Source: Arenicellales bacterium (lineage in GTDB: Bacteria; Pseudomonadota; Gammaproteobacteria; Arenicellales; JAHEKD01). From it: 64,000 nucleotides of DNA. Made by a program: the position numbers and the translations under genes. Within the stretch, counting starts at the first letter, position 1. The number at the start of each line of letters is the position of its first letter. The stretch covers positions 62,001 to 126,000 of the forward strand of contig JANQSD010000011.1 of NCBI GenBank assembly GCA_028284225.1. Direction: 5' to 3'. Under the pieces are notes generated by a model, which did not search any database, was not told where the DNA came from, and saw nothing but the letters and a program-made list of their open reading frames with translations. Positions 18,401 through 26,561 of the stretch are shown here, one piece after another.

Positions 18401-18923
18401 CGTGCTTTCCTATGTGATGTATCCGAAGGTCTATGAAGACTATATTAATCATCGCAAAAAGTATGCCGATACGTCACACTTGCCTACGCCTGTTTATTTT
18501 TATGGCCTTAAACGTGGAGAAGAGGTTGCCGTTGATATAGAAACCGGTAAAACCTTGATTATCAAATCGTTAGCCATTGGGGATCCGACAGCCGATGGCA
18601 AACGCACAGTGTTCTTTGAACTCAATGGTCAACCCCGCGAAGCCACTGTTATAGATCGATCGTTAGTGGTGGCAGAAGTAGCGCATCCTAAAGCTGATGA
18701 AAATGATCCGCTACAAATAGGCTCTTCTATGCCGGGGATGGTGGTTAATGTGGCGATTAAAAGGGGCAATAAGGTGAAAAAGGGTCAGAAACTGCTAACC
18801 ATTGAAGCCATGAAGATGGAAACCATTCTCTATGCGGAAAACGAAGGCACAGTCGATGATGTTCTAGTCAAAGCCGGCAGTCAGATTCAAACGGGGGATT
18901 TGTTAGTCAAACTCAGTGCGTAA
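15477..18923 (+). CDS. pyc: Pyruvate carboxylase
   Basis: This 1148-residue single-chain biotin enzyme makes oxaloacetate from pyruvate and bicarbonate with ATP. An N-terminal biotin carboxylase domain (residues 1-450) has LVANRSEIAIRIFRT and the glycine-rich ATP loop HGGGGRGMRVV. A carboxyltransferase domain starts near residue 530 with TDTTMRDAHQSLLATR. The C-terminal biotinyl domain carries EAMKMETI, with the biotin lysine at 1113. Length is normal. It fits the window theme as the step that takes pyruvate from serine into the citric acid cycle. The aconitase-X genes follow after 30 bp. Confidence 0.97.
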   Translation: MAEIKKLLVANRSEIAIRIFRTTAELGIRTVALYTHEDRYALHRFKADEAYPIGQPGEPIKNYLNIDEIIRIAKKYNVDAIHPGYGFLSENPSFAQACRDNGIIFVGPSTQTLKSLGDKVSARKLALKAGIPVLGGSDSALANLKEAQKYAAEVGYPIILKAAHGGGGRGMRVVRSDKELETAFEVSRRESLNAFGSDEVFIEKFIEQAKHIEVQLLGDEHGNLVHLYERDCSVQRRHQKVIEIAPSPNVADNLRMAICEAAVKIGKQANYANAGTVEFLVDVKAERFYFIEVNPRIQVEHTVTEEVTGIDIVKSQIMVAQGAHLSDSAIGIEDQNTVQCIGFAIQCRVTTEEPENNFMPDYGRITHYRSASGMGIRLDAGSAFSGAIVNPYYDSMLVKVTARGRLFDDAVKRMQRALREFRIRGVKTNIRFLDKLMGHETFVAGNCTTRFIDSTPSLFELVSRQNRASRLLTYIADVIVNENETVKGREVATRRMPATIPAIDLATALPKGTRDVFLELGAEQFSSWILKQKRLLVTDTTMRDAHQSLLATRMRTDDMLNIAEVYARLTPDLFSLEMWGGATFDTSMRFLKECPWQRLADLRERIPNILFQMLLRASSAVGYANFPDNVVKSFVYESAQAGIDVFRIFDALNWLPNMRVAIEATNKSGAIAEATICYSGDILDPSRTKYDLNYYINLAKELEAMGAHILAIKDMAGLCKPDAIGILVKALKQEISIPIHFHTHDTAGIQAATILNAAKAKVDIADAALAPFSCGTSQPNLNTIVEALKFSPRATKLNIDALDQLADYWRAVREFYTPFESETLPATADLYKHEMPGGQYTNLYQQARALGLADQWQKVCQLYADVNQLFGDIVKVTPSSKAVGDMALFMVANDLTVDDVLDPQRELAYPSSVVDLISGRMGKPYGGFPAKVKKRILKETKPLRGRPGSTLKPVNFKEQAEKVMQLTDKAPTRRDVLSYVMYPKVYEDYINHRKKYADTSHLPTPVYFYGLKRGEEVAVDIETGKTLIIKSLAIGDPTADGKRTVFFELNGQPREATVIDRSLVVAEVAHPKADENDPLQIGSSMPGMVVNVAIKRGNKVKKGQKLLTIEAMKMETILYAENEGTVDDVLVKAGSQIQTGDLLVKLSA

Positions 18924-18953
18924 CCGTGGTGGAAAAATAATTGACAGCCAAGA

Positions 18954-20252
18954 ATGAACGCTGAGCGGTTGCAGTTAACGGATCAGGAACAAGCTCTGCT
19001 TGAGGGTGAAGCCGGTCAGGCGATACGATTTGCCATGCAATTGGTTGTCAATGCGGCACAGATAATGGGTGCACAAAGATTATTGCCGACCCGCTATTTG
19101 CACATTGATGCTTGCCATTATTACGGACGTGCCCATCTGGATTTTGCCAGGTTTTTGCTTGAGCATAATGTGAAGTTTAAAATACCCGCATGGACTAATA
19201 CTGTGCCTGTGTCATTGGTCGATGATGAAGTTCGAGATCAAGCAGACCCGCAGGTGTTATCAGAGTCCAGAGAATTAGCAAACTTGTATCTGCAACTTGG
19301 TGCCAAACCTGCCTGGACTTGCGCTCCTTACCAGCTTCCTGACCATCCGGGATTTGGAGAAGATATTATTGTTGGTGAATCAAATGCGGTTGCTTATTTC
19401 AATTCTGTAGTGGGTGCGCGAACAAACAAATATGGCGATTTTCTTGATGTGGCTTGTGGATTAGTACAACGAGTTCCCGAAGCAGGCTTACACACAAATG
19501 CAGGACGCAGAGGAACTTATCATTTAGACATATCTGACATACCTGAAACCCTCAAGCAAACCGAGTTTTTTTGTCACGTTATGGGCAACTTTATGGGTAA
19601 AGCTGTTGGATCAGCAGTGCCGGTGATTACTGGTTTACCTTTTACTACACAGAAGGATAGTTTAAAGGCAATTGCTGCTGCCGCTGCCGCATCTGGTGGT
19701 GTAGGGTTATTTCACGCAGTCGGGATAACGCCAGAAGCGCCAAGTTTGGAGGAAGCTCTGCAGCATAAACCGGCTGATGTTTATCATAAAGTTAAAGTAC
19801 AAGAACTGATTAAAGCGCGTGACAGCTTGTCTTCAGGCACTTCCGGGCGGTTAAGCATGGTGGCGTTAGGCACTCCACATTTTTCCTATACTGAATTTCA
19901 ACGTTTGTTAACAGCCTTAGATGGTCGCAAAGTTGATGCTGGCTTGATTTTTTATGTAACGACCAGTCGTTTTGTGGCTCAACTTGCACAAGCAAAAGGC
20001 TGGCTGGAACAACTTAAGCAAGCCGGTATTACTGTGTTAGTTGATACCTGCACTTATTTCAGTCCGGTGGTGCGGGGTTGTAAAGGCACAGTAATGACCA
20101 ATTCAGCAAAGTGGGCTTACTACGCTCCGGGTATGTTGTCGGTAGATGTTGTGTTCGGCAGCTTGCAGGATTGCGTTGAAAGTGCAATAGCCGGTGAAGT
20201 GAAAAGAGATAGCAAACTTTGGTCAGCAAAATTCTGGGGGGAGAATGGCTGA
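18954..20252 (+). CDS. Aconitase X large (catalytic) subunit
   Basis: This 432-residue protein is the DUF521/AcnX catalytic domain. Conserved elements include the glycine- and asparagine-rich ESNAVAYFNSVVGARTNKYG segment near residue 142, the GPFTTQ-like TGLPFTTQKDSL near residue 225, and the cysteine-bearing DTCTYFSPVVRGCKG and TNSAKWAYYAPG near the C terminus, where the Fe-S cluster is held. Bacterial AcnX proteins are mostly known as cis-3-hydroxy-L-proline dehydratases; archaeal ones dehydrate phosphomevalonate. No hydroxyproline racemase or imino-acid reductase gene lies nearby, so the substrate stays open. It overlaps the small-subunit gene by 8 bp. Confidence 0.88.
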   Translation: MNAERLQLTDQEQALLEGEAGQAIRFAMQLVVNAAQIMGAQRLLPTRYLHIDACHYYGRAHLDFARFLLEHNVKFKIPAWTNTVPVSLVDDEVRDQADPQVLSESRELANLYLQLGAKPAWTCAPYQLPDHPGFGEDIIVGESNAVAYFNSVVGARTNKYGDFLDVACGLVQRVPEAGLHTNAGRRGTYHLDISDIPETLKQTEFFCHVMGNFMGKAVGSAVPVITGLPFTTQKDSLKAIAAAAAASGGVGLFHAVGITPEAPSLEEALQHKPADVYHKVKVQELIKARDSLSSGTSGRLSMVALGTPHFSYTEFQRLLTALDGRKVDAGLIFYVTTSRFVAQLAQAKGWLEQLKQAGITVLVDTCTYFSPVVRGCKGTVMTNSAKWAYYAPGMLSVDVVFGSLQDCVESAIAGEVKRDSKLWSAKFWGENG

Positions 20253-20664
20253 TCTGTCAATGAAGGCTATTAACGTTCTTAATTATGGGCAAGTCAGTGG
20301 AAAAATTCTCAAGCTTGATGAACCTTTAAGTTTCTGGGGAGGGTTTAATCCACGGGATGGCTGCATCATTGATCAAAGCCATCCTCAAGTAGGAGAAAGT
20401 ATTAACAAAACAATTTTAGCCTTACCGGGAACGAAGGGCTCTGCCGGCACACCTGGAGCAGTTACCGAGGCAATCAGGTTAGGGGTTGGTCCGGCTGCAA
20501 TTTTATTACCGAAACCAGATGTTAATTTGCTAACAGGTGTGCTTGTTGCTGCTCAGCTCTATAAAATCGTAATCCCGGTACTCATTTTGTTGAGCAATGA
20601 TTTTGACAAGCTTGAAACCGGTCGACTGATTCATATTAAAAATGAGCTGATTTATTCTGTCTGA
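20245..20664 (+). CDS. Aconitase X small (swivel) subunit
   Basis: This 139-residue protein is the DUF126 swivel domain of AcnX encoded as a separate subunit (the type II arrangement). Typical features are SGKILKLDEPLSFWGGFNPRDG near residue 15 and LPGTKGSAGTPGAVTEAIRLGVGPAAILL near residue 58, which place the catalytic serine-containing loop. It overlaps the large-subunit gene by 8 bp, so the two are co-translated and form one enzyme. There is nothing after it on this strand; convergent genes follow. Confidence 0.88.
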   Translation: MADLSMKAINVLNYGQVSGKILKLDEPLSFWGGFNPRDGCIIDQSHPQVGESINKTILALPGTKGSAGTPGAVTEAIRLGVGPAAILLPKPDVNLLTGVLVAAQLYKIVIPVLILLSNDFDKLETGRLIHIKNELIYSV

Positions 20665-20670
20665 ATATAG

Positions 20671-20838
20671 TCAGTCTTTGGGGCGTTTCATAAATAAGGC
20701 CAGTGTTACTACGAAAATTGTAACAGCGGCCAGCCAGAAATAACCGCCTAGCATTTGTTTGATATTGTTTCTTTCGAGTAAAAAATAAATCAAAAAGGTT
20801 AGCCAAAGGGTTTGAGCAATTAGGTGTAGTACTTTCAT
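20671..20838 (-). CDS. Small two-helix membrane protein, 55 residues
   Basis: A short open frame beginning MKVLHLIAQT and ending MKRPKD starts nine bases after the stop of the hydrolase gene on the same strand. Two hydrophobic stretches (residues about 4-21 and 32-50) with a charged LERNN turn between them and a positive C-terminal end indicate a two-helix inner-membrane protein. The tight spacing suggests co-transcription with the hydrolase gene. No family is recognised; ribosome-binding sequence is weak, so translation probably relies on coupling. Confidence 0.6.
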   Translation of the reverse strand: MKVLHLIAQTLWLTFLIYFLLERNNIKQMLGGYFWLAAVTIFVVTLALFMKRPKD

Positions 20839-20847
20839 TTTCTAGAT

Positions 20848-21717
20848 TTAAGAATTAGCATGGATCAAATCCATTGATTTTTGGAAAAACACACTGTCAT
20901 TTTCAGCTAAATGTTCCACTACATCAAAATGGTCTGCATCAGGCACATCGTAACGTTCCATTTGCCGGTTAGTGGTTTGAAATTTGTAGATATAACTGTC
21001 TGATTGTCTGAAAAATTCCGGGGTCTCAGCGCCACCTACTACGACAAGTTGAGGTGCATCAGTGGCTGGCGGTATGAATAGCGGGCTCATGGAAATTGCT
21101 TCTTGAGTGTCCATCTGCGGAACCTCATTCAAAGAAGTATGTAGCAATGGTTCAAGTTCAAACAAGCCTGAAATCGGGATGCCTGCACATAACAGATCAG
21201 CCGGTAATGCGGTATCTACTTGCGGCCAATCAGTTGCCATCATCATTGCCGTCAAGTGCCCGCCGGCTGAGTGACCCATAAGAAATATTTTCTCTCTGGA
21301 AAAACCTAAATTCTCAGCGTTATGCCAACACCAGGCAATTGCCTTACGAATCTGAGTAGGCATTTGACTTATGCGTACCGAGGGTGTGAGATTGTAATTT
21401 AGTATTACAACGGAAACGCCATTTTCGACGAAGGCCTTCGAGACAAAACTGTACATATTTTTGTCACCACGTTGCCAATAGCCCCCATGGATATAAATAA
21501 TCACAGGGCCATTGCTGTCTCCACCACTAAAAAAATCCAGTTTTTCACGTTCACCTTCGCCATAAGCCAGATTTATTCTTGCTCTTGAGTTATCGCAATG
21601 TGCTTGGCTACGAGCGACCCAACGTTCGAGAACTTTAGCAGCATCCGGACCTCGGCGAGCAATTAGATTGTATTGTGCCTCAAGTGCTTGTGCATCCATG
21701 CCTTTATAGAGAATCAT
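20848..21717 (-). CDS. Alpha/beta hydrolase, arylformamidase-like
   Basis: This 289-residue serine hydrolase has the oxyanion-hole motif IYIHGGYWQRGDK near residue 75, the nucleophile elbow GHSAGGHL near residue 148, and a C-terminal DADHFDVVEHL with the catalytic histidine. This pattern is that of the kynurenine formamidase/esterase-lipase branch. No kynurenine-pathway genes are nearby, so the substrate is not assigned. An AAGGA site precedes the ATG. It lies downstream of the K+ channel gene on the same strand, 27 bp away, and upstream of a small membrane protein gene. Confidence 0.87.
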   Translation of the reverse strand: MILYKGMDAQALEAQYNLIARRGPDAAKVLERWVARSQAHCDNSRARINLAYGEGEREKLDFFSGGDSNGPVIIYIHGGYWQRGDKNMYSFVSKAFVENGVSVVILNYNLTPSVRISQMPTQIRKAIAWCWHNAENLGFSREKIFLMGHSAGGHLTAMMMATDWPQVDTALPADLLCAGIPISGLFELEPLLHTSLNEVPQMDTQEAISMSPLFIPPATDAPQLVVVGGAETPEFFRQSDSYIYKFQTTNRQMERYDVPDADHFDVVEHLAENDSVFFQKSMDLIHANS

Positions 21718-21744
21718 AATGCTAAATCCTTCGATAGATAAAAG

Positions 21745-22731
21745 CTATTTCCCACATAGTGGGCAAGGCTTTGTAGAGGAGGAATGATCTTTTGATTCGG
21801 ACTTGTGTTCGATAAGTGATTCTTTAAGTTCGGCAAATTTTTCTTCAGTCAAACCGAGTTCCTTTCTGAGTTTATCCAAATGTCTTTCTTCGTCTTCATC
21901 AATGAAGTCGTCCGCCAAGGCATCAGAAAGTTCTTTAGTCATTTTCTCACGGCTACGGTGTAAGTTGTCAGAAAATCCCGATGCTAATATGCCCGTGGGT
22001 AATGCCACAAGGCCGACACCGGCAACCATGATGATTGCAGCAAAAATTTTGCCAAAAGTGGTAATTGGGTAAGCATCGCCATAACCGACGGTGGTCAGTG
22101 TAACGATTGACCACCACATTGATTGCGGTATGGAACCATAAAACTCAGGTTGGTGGTCCTTTTCAACCAGATATATGCCACTGGCGGCGATAATCATAAT
22201 TACGATCATGATAAAAATGGCAGCGGCAAAACTGCTGATTTCTTCACGTAAGACTTTGAGCAATGTTGTCATTGCTTCTGAATAGCGGGTAAGCTTAAAG
22301 ATACGCAAAAGCCTTAAAACACGTAAGAAACGCAAATCGATATTGAACAAAAAGGCAAGATAAAAAGGTGCAATGGCAACCAGGTCAATGATAGCCATGG
22401 GGGTAAAAGTGTATTTTAATCTTGAGACTGAGTGGCTGATGTCTTTTTGATATTGAGGTGCTTCTACGCATGACCAGAAGCGCAGTACATATTCAATTGT
22501 AAAAATAAACACCGAAAAGATTTCTAGCCAATAAAGCTCAACTGAGTATTTGGCCTGGAAAGATTCCACTGTTTCCATTATTACAGCCAAAACATTAATG
22601 GCTATTAAAGCCATTAAAAACCAGTCAATCAGTTTGCCAGTTAAATTATTGCTGCCTGTGTCCAGCAGTTCATAAGTTTTTTGGCGCAATGACTGTGGCG
22701 GTGATTGTGTTTTATCTTCCTCTGTATTCAT
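21745..22731 (-). CDS. Voltage-gated potassium channel, six-helix type
   Basis: This 328-residue inner-membrane channel has six transmembrane segments. The S4 voltage sensor is the arginine-spaced RFLRVLRLLRIFKLTR near residue 133, and the pore filter is TLTTVGYGDAYP near residue 213, which is K+ selective. The cytosolic C-terminal part is a charged, helical SHOCT-like segment ending in CPLCGK, a short CxxC that could bind metal or form a disulfide. It is separated from folD upstream by a clear terminator, so it has its own promoter. Confidence 0.92.
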   Translation of the reverse strand: MNTEEDKTQSPPQSLRQKTYELLDTGSNNLTGKLIDWFLMALIAINVLAVIMETVESFQAKYSVELYWLEIFSVFIFTIEYVLRFWSCVEAPQYQKDISHSVSRLKYTFTPMAIIDLVAIAPFYLAFLFNIDLRFLRVLRLLRIFKLTRYSEAMTTLLKVLREEISSFAAAIFIMIVIMIIAASGIYLVEKDHQPEFYGSIPQSMWWSIVTLTTVGYGDAYPITTFGKIFAAIIMVAGVGLVALPTGILASGFSDNLHRSREKMTKELSDALADDFIDEDEERHLDKLRKELGLTEEKFAELKESLIEHKSESKDHSSSTKPCPLCGK

Positions 22732-22747
22732 GACAAGATTGTAACCA

Positions 22748-22782
22748 AAAAAAGGGGTTTTATGAAAACCCCTTTTCTTAAA
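22748..22782 (-). terminator. Rho-independent terminator of folD
   Basis: On the minus strand, AAAAGGGGTTTT and AAAACCCC pair around a 3-nt CAT loop and run into a T-rich tail of eight. It lies just after the folD stop (folD is read leftward) and before the K+ channel start. The plus-strand reading also gives a hairpin with some T, but only minus-strand genes need it. Confidence 0.85.
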
Positions 22783-22798
22783 CTATTCTGCACAAAAC

Positions 22799-23668
22799 TT
22801 ACGAAATATTGTTTTGCCGTTTTGCCGCAATTAAGGTGTTGTTCAATAAACAGGCGATTGTCATTGGGCCAACGCCGCCTGGTACCGGTGTGATGGCCCC
22901 TGATACAGGTTCTGCAGTTGCAAATTCAACATCACCGACCAGTTTATTTTTTCCTTCATCGGTAGTAATACGGTTAATGCCCACATCTATGACGGTGGCT
23001 CCTGGTTTGACCCAATCACCTTTAATCATTTCCGCACGGCCTACTGCAGCTACCAAAATGTCCGCGCCACGGCACACGTCAGGTAAATTTTTTGTACGTG
23101 AATGAGCTACAGTTACCGTACAGTTTTCATTAAGCAATAATTGAACCATGGGTTTGCCGACAATGTTTGAGCGCCCAACAACAACGGCATTAAGTCCGGA
23201 TAAATCACCTAATTGATCTTTGAGCATCATAATACAGCCTGATGGTGTACAAGGTACCAATGAATTTTCACCGATGCTCAGGCGACCAACATTAAGTATA
23301 TGAAAGCCATCTACGTCTTTTTCGACATTTATTGCATTAATGACCTCTTTGTCATCGAGATGGGTAGGCAAGGGCAGTTGCACCAGAATACCGTTGACAC
23401 GATCGTCGTTATTCAACTGATTCACTAACGCCATCAAATCTTCTCTGGAGGTATTGGCATCCAGACGATGTTCATAAGAATTCATGCCGACTTCTTCGGT
23501 TTGTTTGGCCTTGTTGCGAACGTAAACCTGACTGGCCGGATCTTCACCGACAAGCACAACCGCTAATCCGGGTGTCAAACCGTGGTTTGCTTTGAGTTCG
23601 CTAACTTCAGTTGCGATCTGTTCTCTAAGACCTTGGGCAAAAGCTTTCCCATCAATAATGCTGGCCAT
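22799..23668 (-). CDS. folD: Bifunctional methylene-THF dehydrogenase / methenyl-THF cyclohydrolase
   Basis: This 289-residue cytosolic enzyme interconverts methylene-, methenyl- and 10-formyl-THF with NADP. It has the family signatures [12 protein letters not shown] near residue 58, [14 protein letters not shown] near residue 95, the Rossmann segment [13 protein letters not shown] near residue 165, and the C-terminal [19 protein letters not shown] precedes the ATG by five bases. It is divergent from metF. In this window it would process the methylene-THF produced by sarcosine oxidase toward formyl-THF and CO2 or purines. Confidence 0.97.
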   Translation of the reverse strand: MASIIDGKAFAQGLREQIATEVSELKANHGLTPGLAVVLVGEDPASQVYVRNKAKQTEEVGMNSYEHRLDANTSREDLMALVNQLNNDDRVNGILVQLPLPTHLDDKEVINAINVEKDVDGFHILNVGRLSIGENSLVPCTPSGCIMMLKDQLGDLSGLNAVVVGRSNIVGKPMVQLLLNENCTVTVAHSRTKNLPDVCRGADILVAAVGRAEMIKGDWVKPGATVIDVGINRITTDEGKNKLVGDVEFATAEPVSGAITPVPGGVGPMTIACLLNNTLIAAKRQNNIS

Positions 23669-23761
23669 GGTTTCTCCATAGTGTCTGATTTTTGCCGCCG
23701 ATTATAACGATGTGAAAAGCTTTTGTTTAGCTGATGACGACTCGTACAGTAAAAAGGGCAC

Positions 23762-23805
23762 TTGACAAATGTATTCAATATAATAATATAAAGATATCTT
23801 TATAT
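23762..23805 (+). promoter_or_regulatory. metF promoter with 20-bp perfect palindrome
   Basis: A TTGACA (-35, 23762-23767) and TAATAT (-10, 23784-23789) with 16-bp spacing lie upstream of metF. ATATAAAGATATCTTTATAT at 23786-23805 is a perfect 20-bp palindrome that begins inside the -10 box and covers the likely start of transcription. It looks like a dimeric repressor operator. ArsR-family methionine-cycle repressors such as SahR bind sites of this kind; assigning that regulator here is inference. Confidence 0.65.
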
Positions 23806-23823
23806 GAATTCAGGAGATCTAAA

Positions 23824-24705
23824 ATGAGTTTTTACAAAAAAGAGAATGAAAAATTAAACTACTCGTTTGAATTTTTTCCAACTACTCAAAGGGAGGACGA
23901 ACATGAATTTTGGCGTGTAGTTGGTAACCTGGAGCCCTTTGACCCGACATTCTTTTCAGTCACCTATGGTGCTTTGGGGAGTGCTCGCAAAAAAAGCTTG
24001 GAGACAGTCTATGAGCTTCACACTCATGCACATACTCAGATTGCCGCGCACCTGACGGTTGTTGATGCCACTCAAAGCGAAACAGATTTTATTTTGGAGT
24101 CATTGTGGAACCACGGTATTCGCCATATCGTTGCTATCACCGGCGATGCAAGGAGAAAGTATTCGCTTAAAGGCTATCAAAACTCATTGGAATTAGTTAA
24201 AGCAATTAAAAAAGCAGGAGATTTTGAAGTTAGTGTTGCGGCTTATCCGGAAGTTCATCCTAAAGCTCAGTCTCCTGAATCTGATCTTGAGTTATTAAAG
24301 GCTAAGTTCGATGCGGGCGCAGATAGGGCAATTACCCAGTACTTTTTTGAAGTAGACGCATTTTTACGCTTCCGTGATCGGTTAGCCAAGGCCGGCATAA
24401 CCAACCCGGTTATTCCCGGAATTCTGCCTATTCATGATTTTTTTAAAGTCAAAAACTTTAGTCAGCGTTGTGGAGCCACTATTCCTGATTACTATTCACT
24501 GCATTTTTCCGGAATGGAGGGTAATATCGCTGCACAGCATCAGCTGGCCCTGGATTTAGCTCTTGAATTATGCGAAAAGCTTATCGAAGAAGGTGTTGAT
24601 CAATTGCATTTTTATACGCTAAATCGTTCAGATTTGGTGCTGGAAATTGTCAAGCAGCTAAACTATCAATTTAGTCAGGAAAATTACTTTCAGAATGTGG
24701 CTTAA
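23824..24705 (+). CDS. metF: 5,10-Methylenetetrahydrofolate reductase
   Basis: This 293-residue FAD enzyme reduces methylene-THF to methyl-THF for methionine synthesis. Family signatures are YSFEFFPTTQREDE at residues 15-28, VTYGALGSARKKSLETV near residue 48, HLTVVD near residue 79 and AITGDARRK near residue 103. A longer open frame runs upstream, but the AGGAG site just before this ATG and the alignment of the N terminus fix the start. It is divergent from folD and separated from the corrinoid cluster by 132 bp. A second MTHFR-like gene lies 1.9 kb downstream. Confidence 0.95.
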   Translation: MSFYKKENEKLNYSFEFFPTTQREDEHEFWRVVGNLEPFDPTFFSVTYGALGSARKKSLETVYELHTHAHTQIAAHLTVVDATQSETDFILESLWNHGIRHIVAITGDARRKYSLKGYQNSLELVKAIKKAGDFEVSVAAYPEVHPKAQSPESDLELLKAKFDAGADRAITQYFFEVDAFLRFRDRLAKAGITNPVIPGILPIHDFFKVKNFSQRCGATIPDYYSLHFSGMEGNIAAQHQLALDLALELCEKLIEEGVDQLHFYTLNRSDLVLEIVKQLNYQFSQENYFQNVA

Positions 24706-24837
24706 AGCCTTGTAGATACTGGCTTATAAACGGTTTTGTGTCGCGTTTAAATAATGTGAAGTCGCACTAACGGCAGTATAGAATTCACGCAAAACCTACA
24801 GTAAACTCTGCATATCAATTTAATCAGAGGATTACTC

Positions 24838-25542
24838 ATGGCTGATACAGAACCGATGGACGATATTGATCTGTCTGCATTGTCGGATGAAGAATTGACC
24901 GAGCAAATGCATGACGATCTGTATGACGGTTTAAAAGAGGAAATCGAGGAAGGCACTAATATCCTGCTAGAAAGGGGCTGGGAACCTTCAAGAGTCCTCA
25001 ATGATGCATTAGTTGAAGGCATGAGAATCGTTGGTATTGATTTCCGCGATGGTATCTTATTTGTTCCAGAGGTCTTAATGGCTGCAAATGCCATGAAAGG
25101 CGGTATGGAAATTTTGCGCCCGTTGCTTGCTGAAACAGGTGCGGAAACCATTGGTAAAATGGTTATCGGTACTGTTAAGGGTGATATCCACGATATCGGT
25201 AAGAATCTGGTTTCGATGATGATGGAAGGTGCCGGTTTTGAAGTGTTTGATATCGGCATTAATAATCCGGTTGAAAACTATTTTGAGGCTATGGAAGAAC
25301 ACAAGCCAAATATACTTGGTATGTCAGCACTATTGACCACAACCATGCCATATATGAAAGTTGTTATTGACACTATGGTTGAGCAAGGTATACGTGACAA
25401 TTACATAGTATTGGTCGGTGGTGCACCGTTAAACGAAGAATTCGGTCAAGCTATCGGTGCTGATGCTTATTGCCGTGATGCAGCTGTGGCGGTGGAAACG
25501 GCAAAACAATTAGTGGCTGAAAGCCGTGCCAAGGCCGGCTAG
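24838..25542 (+). CDS. Corrinoid (B12-binding) methyl-carrier protein
   Basis: This 234-residue protein is a MtbC/MtgC-type corrinoid protein. An N-terminal helical cap (residues about 10-95) carries DGLKEEIEEGTNILLERGW. The B12-binding domain has the base-off ligand motif GDIHDIGKNL, with His118, then GMSALLTTTMPYMK and a GGAPLNEEF segment. It carries a methyl group between a substrate methyltransferase and a methyl-THF methyltransferase. An AGAGGA site precedes the ATG. It opens the cluster and overlaps the next gene by 17 bp. The N terminus is unusually acidic. Confidence 0.93.
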   Translation: MADTEPMDDIDLSALSDEELTEQMHDDLYDGLKEEIEEGTNILLERGWEPSRVLNDALVEGMRIVGIDFRDGILFVPEVLMAANAMKGGMEILRPLLAETGAETIGKMVIGTVKGDIHDIGKNLVSMMMEGAGFEVFDIGINNPVENYFEAMEEHKPNILGMSALLTTTMPYMKVVIDTMVEQGIRDNYIVLVGGAPLNEEFGQAIGADAYCRDAAVAVETAKQLVAESRAKAG

Positions 25543-26170
25543 TCATCCTGCTTCACAACAAGTTGGCGATACTCACGAGCGCGCTAAAGTCCTAATATTG
25601 GCCTGTGGCGCGTTGGCCAAGGAAATTCTTGAATTAAACGAGGCGAATCAATGGGATGCTTTCGATCTGCATTGCATCCCGGCCAAATATCATAATTACC
25701 CAGACAAAATACCAGGCCTGGTTCGTGAAGAACTAGCCCGTTATAAGCCCTTATACGAGAAAATCTTTGTTGGCTTTGGCGATTGTGGCACCGGCGGTTT
25801 ATTGGATAAAGTATTGCAAGAGGAAGGTGTGGAACGCTTGCCGGGTGCTCACTGTTATGCTTTTTTTGCCGGACTAAAAGAATTTGATGCCATCCAGGAA
25901 GAAGAATTGGGATCATTTTATTTTACTGATTTTTTTGTGCGGCACTTTGAGAATCTAATGATCAAACCTTATGGGCTTGATAATCCAATTCTCAAGGAAA
26001 TGATGTTTAGCAATTACAAACGCATTGTTTATCTTGCTCAGAATCCGACACCTGAATTGCAAGAACTCGCTAAGCAGCACGCTGAGTACTTGGGATTAGA
26101 ATACGTTTACAAATACACCGGTTACGGTGAACTTAAAACCAGTTTAACGCAATTAGTAGAGGTAGCCTGA
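25526..26170 (+). CDS. DUF1638 domain protein
   Basis: This 214-residue protein starts at a GTG inside the corrinoid-protein gene and is translationally coupled to it. It matches the DUF1638 pattern, with KVLILACGALAKEI near residue 20, LHCIPAKYHNYPDKIP near residue 46, and GFGDCGTGGLLDKVL near residue 85. Four conserved-looking cysteines (LACG, LHCIP, DCGTG, AHCYA) could bind metal or cobalamin-related ligands. The family has no proven function. Its constant place beside corrinoid methyltransferase genes suggests a part in corrinoid handling. Confidence 0.85.
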   Translation: MPRPASHPASQQVGDTHERAKVLILACGALAKEILELNEANQWDAFDLHCIPAKYHNYPDKIPGLVREELARYKPLYEKIFVGFGDCGTGGLLDKVLQEEGVERLPGAHCYAFFAGLKEFDAIQEEELGSFYFTDFFVRHFENLMIKPYGLDNPILKEMMFSNYKRIVYLAQNPTPELQELAKQHAEYLGLEYVYKYTGYGELKTSLTQLVEVA

Positions 26171-26479
26171 ATGCCGAAATTAACCATTGTCTATTGGCGT
26201 GATATTCCTGCACAAGTTATAGCCAAGCAGGGTAGGACTAGTGCCAAAGTGCCTTTGACAGAACGCTTTGAAAAAGCGATTGATCGTGCTGCCATGCGGG
26301 CCCGTAAAATCGACACCAATTCCTATTTGAATGATTGGCGCCGAGAATCGGTGCCTTGTGGTGATGATCTTGAGAGCGAAGCCAAAGTGGTTGCAGAGCG
26401 TTTAGAAGCCGAATTTCCTGACGACAGGCTAGAGCGGATTATTCGCAATAAAGGTATTATCGCGTCAGAGGAAAGTTAA
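26171..26479 (+). CDS. Virulence-factor domain protein
   Basis: This 102-residue protein matches the small domain listed as a virulence factor family. Visible landmarks are LTIVYWRDIPAQVIAKQG at the N terminus and FEKAIDRAAMRARKIDTNSYLNDWRR in the middle. Its ATG directly follows the TGA of the DUF1638 gene. The family name reflects an old annotation; the position inside a methyl-transfer cluster points to a metabolic or assembly role instead. No enzyme motif is evident. Confidence 0.8.
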   Translation: MPKLTIVYWRDIPAQVIAKQGRTSAKVPLTERFEKAIDRAAMRARKIDTNSYLNDWRRESVPCGDDLESEAKVVAERLEAEFPDDRLERIIRNKGIIASEES

Positions 26480-26561
26480 TCTTTGTCGTTTTTAGGAAAG
26501 CGTTGTGTTGCGAAAAACGCAAACTACGCGACCTACACACAGTTAAATAACAGGCATTGAA

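Noticed and set aside
24706..24837. Cobalamin or SAM riboswitch before the corrinoid cluster
   Set aside because: The spacer is too short and shows no recognisable conserved riboswitch core.
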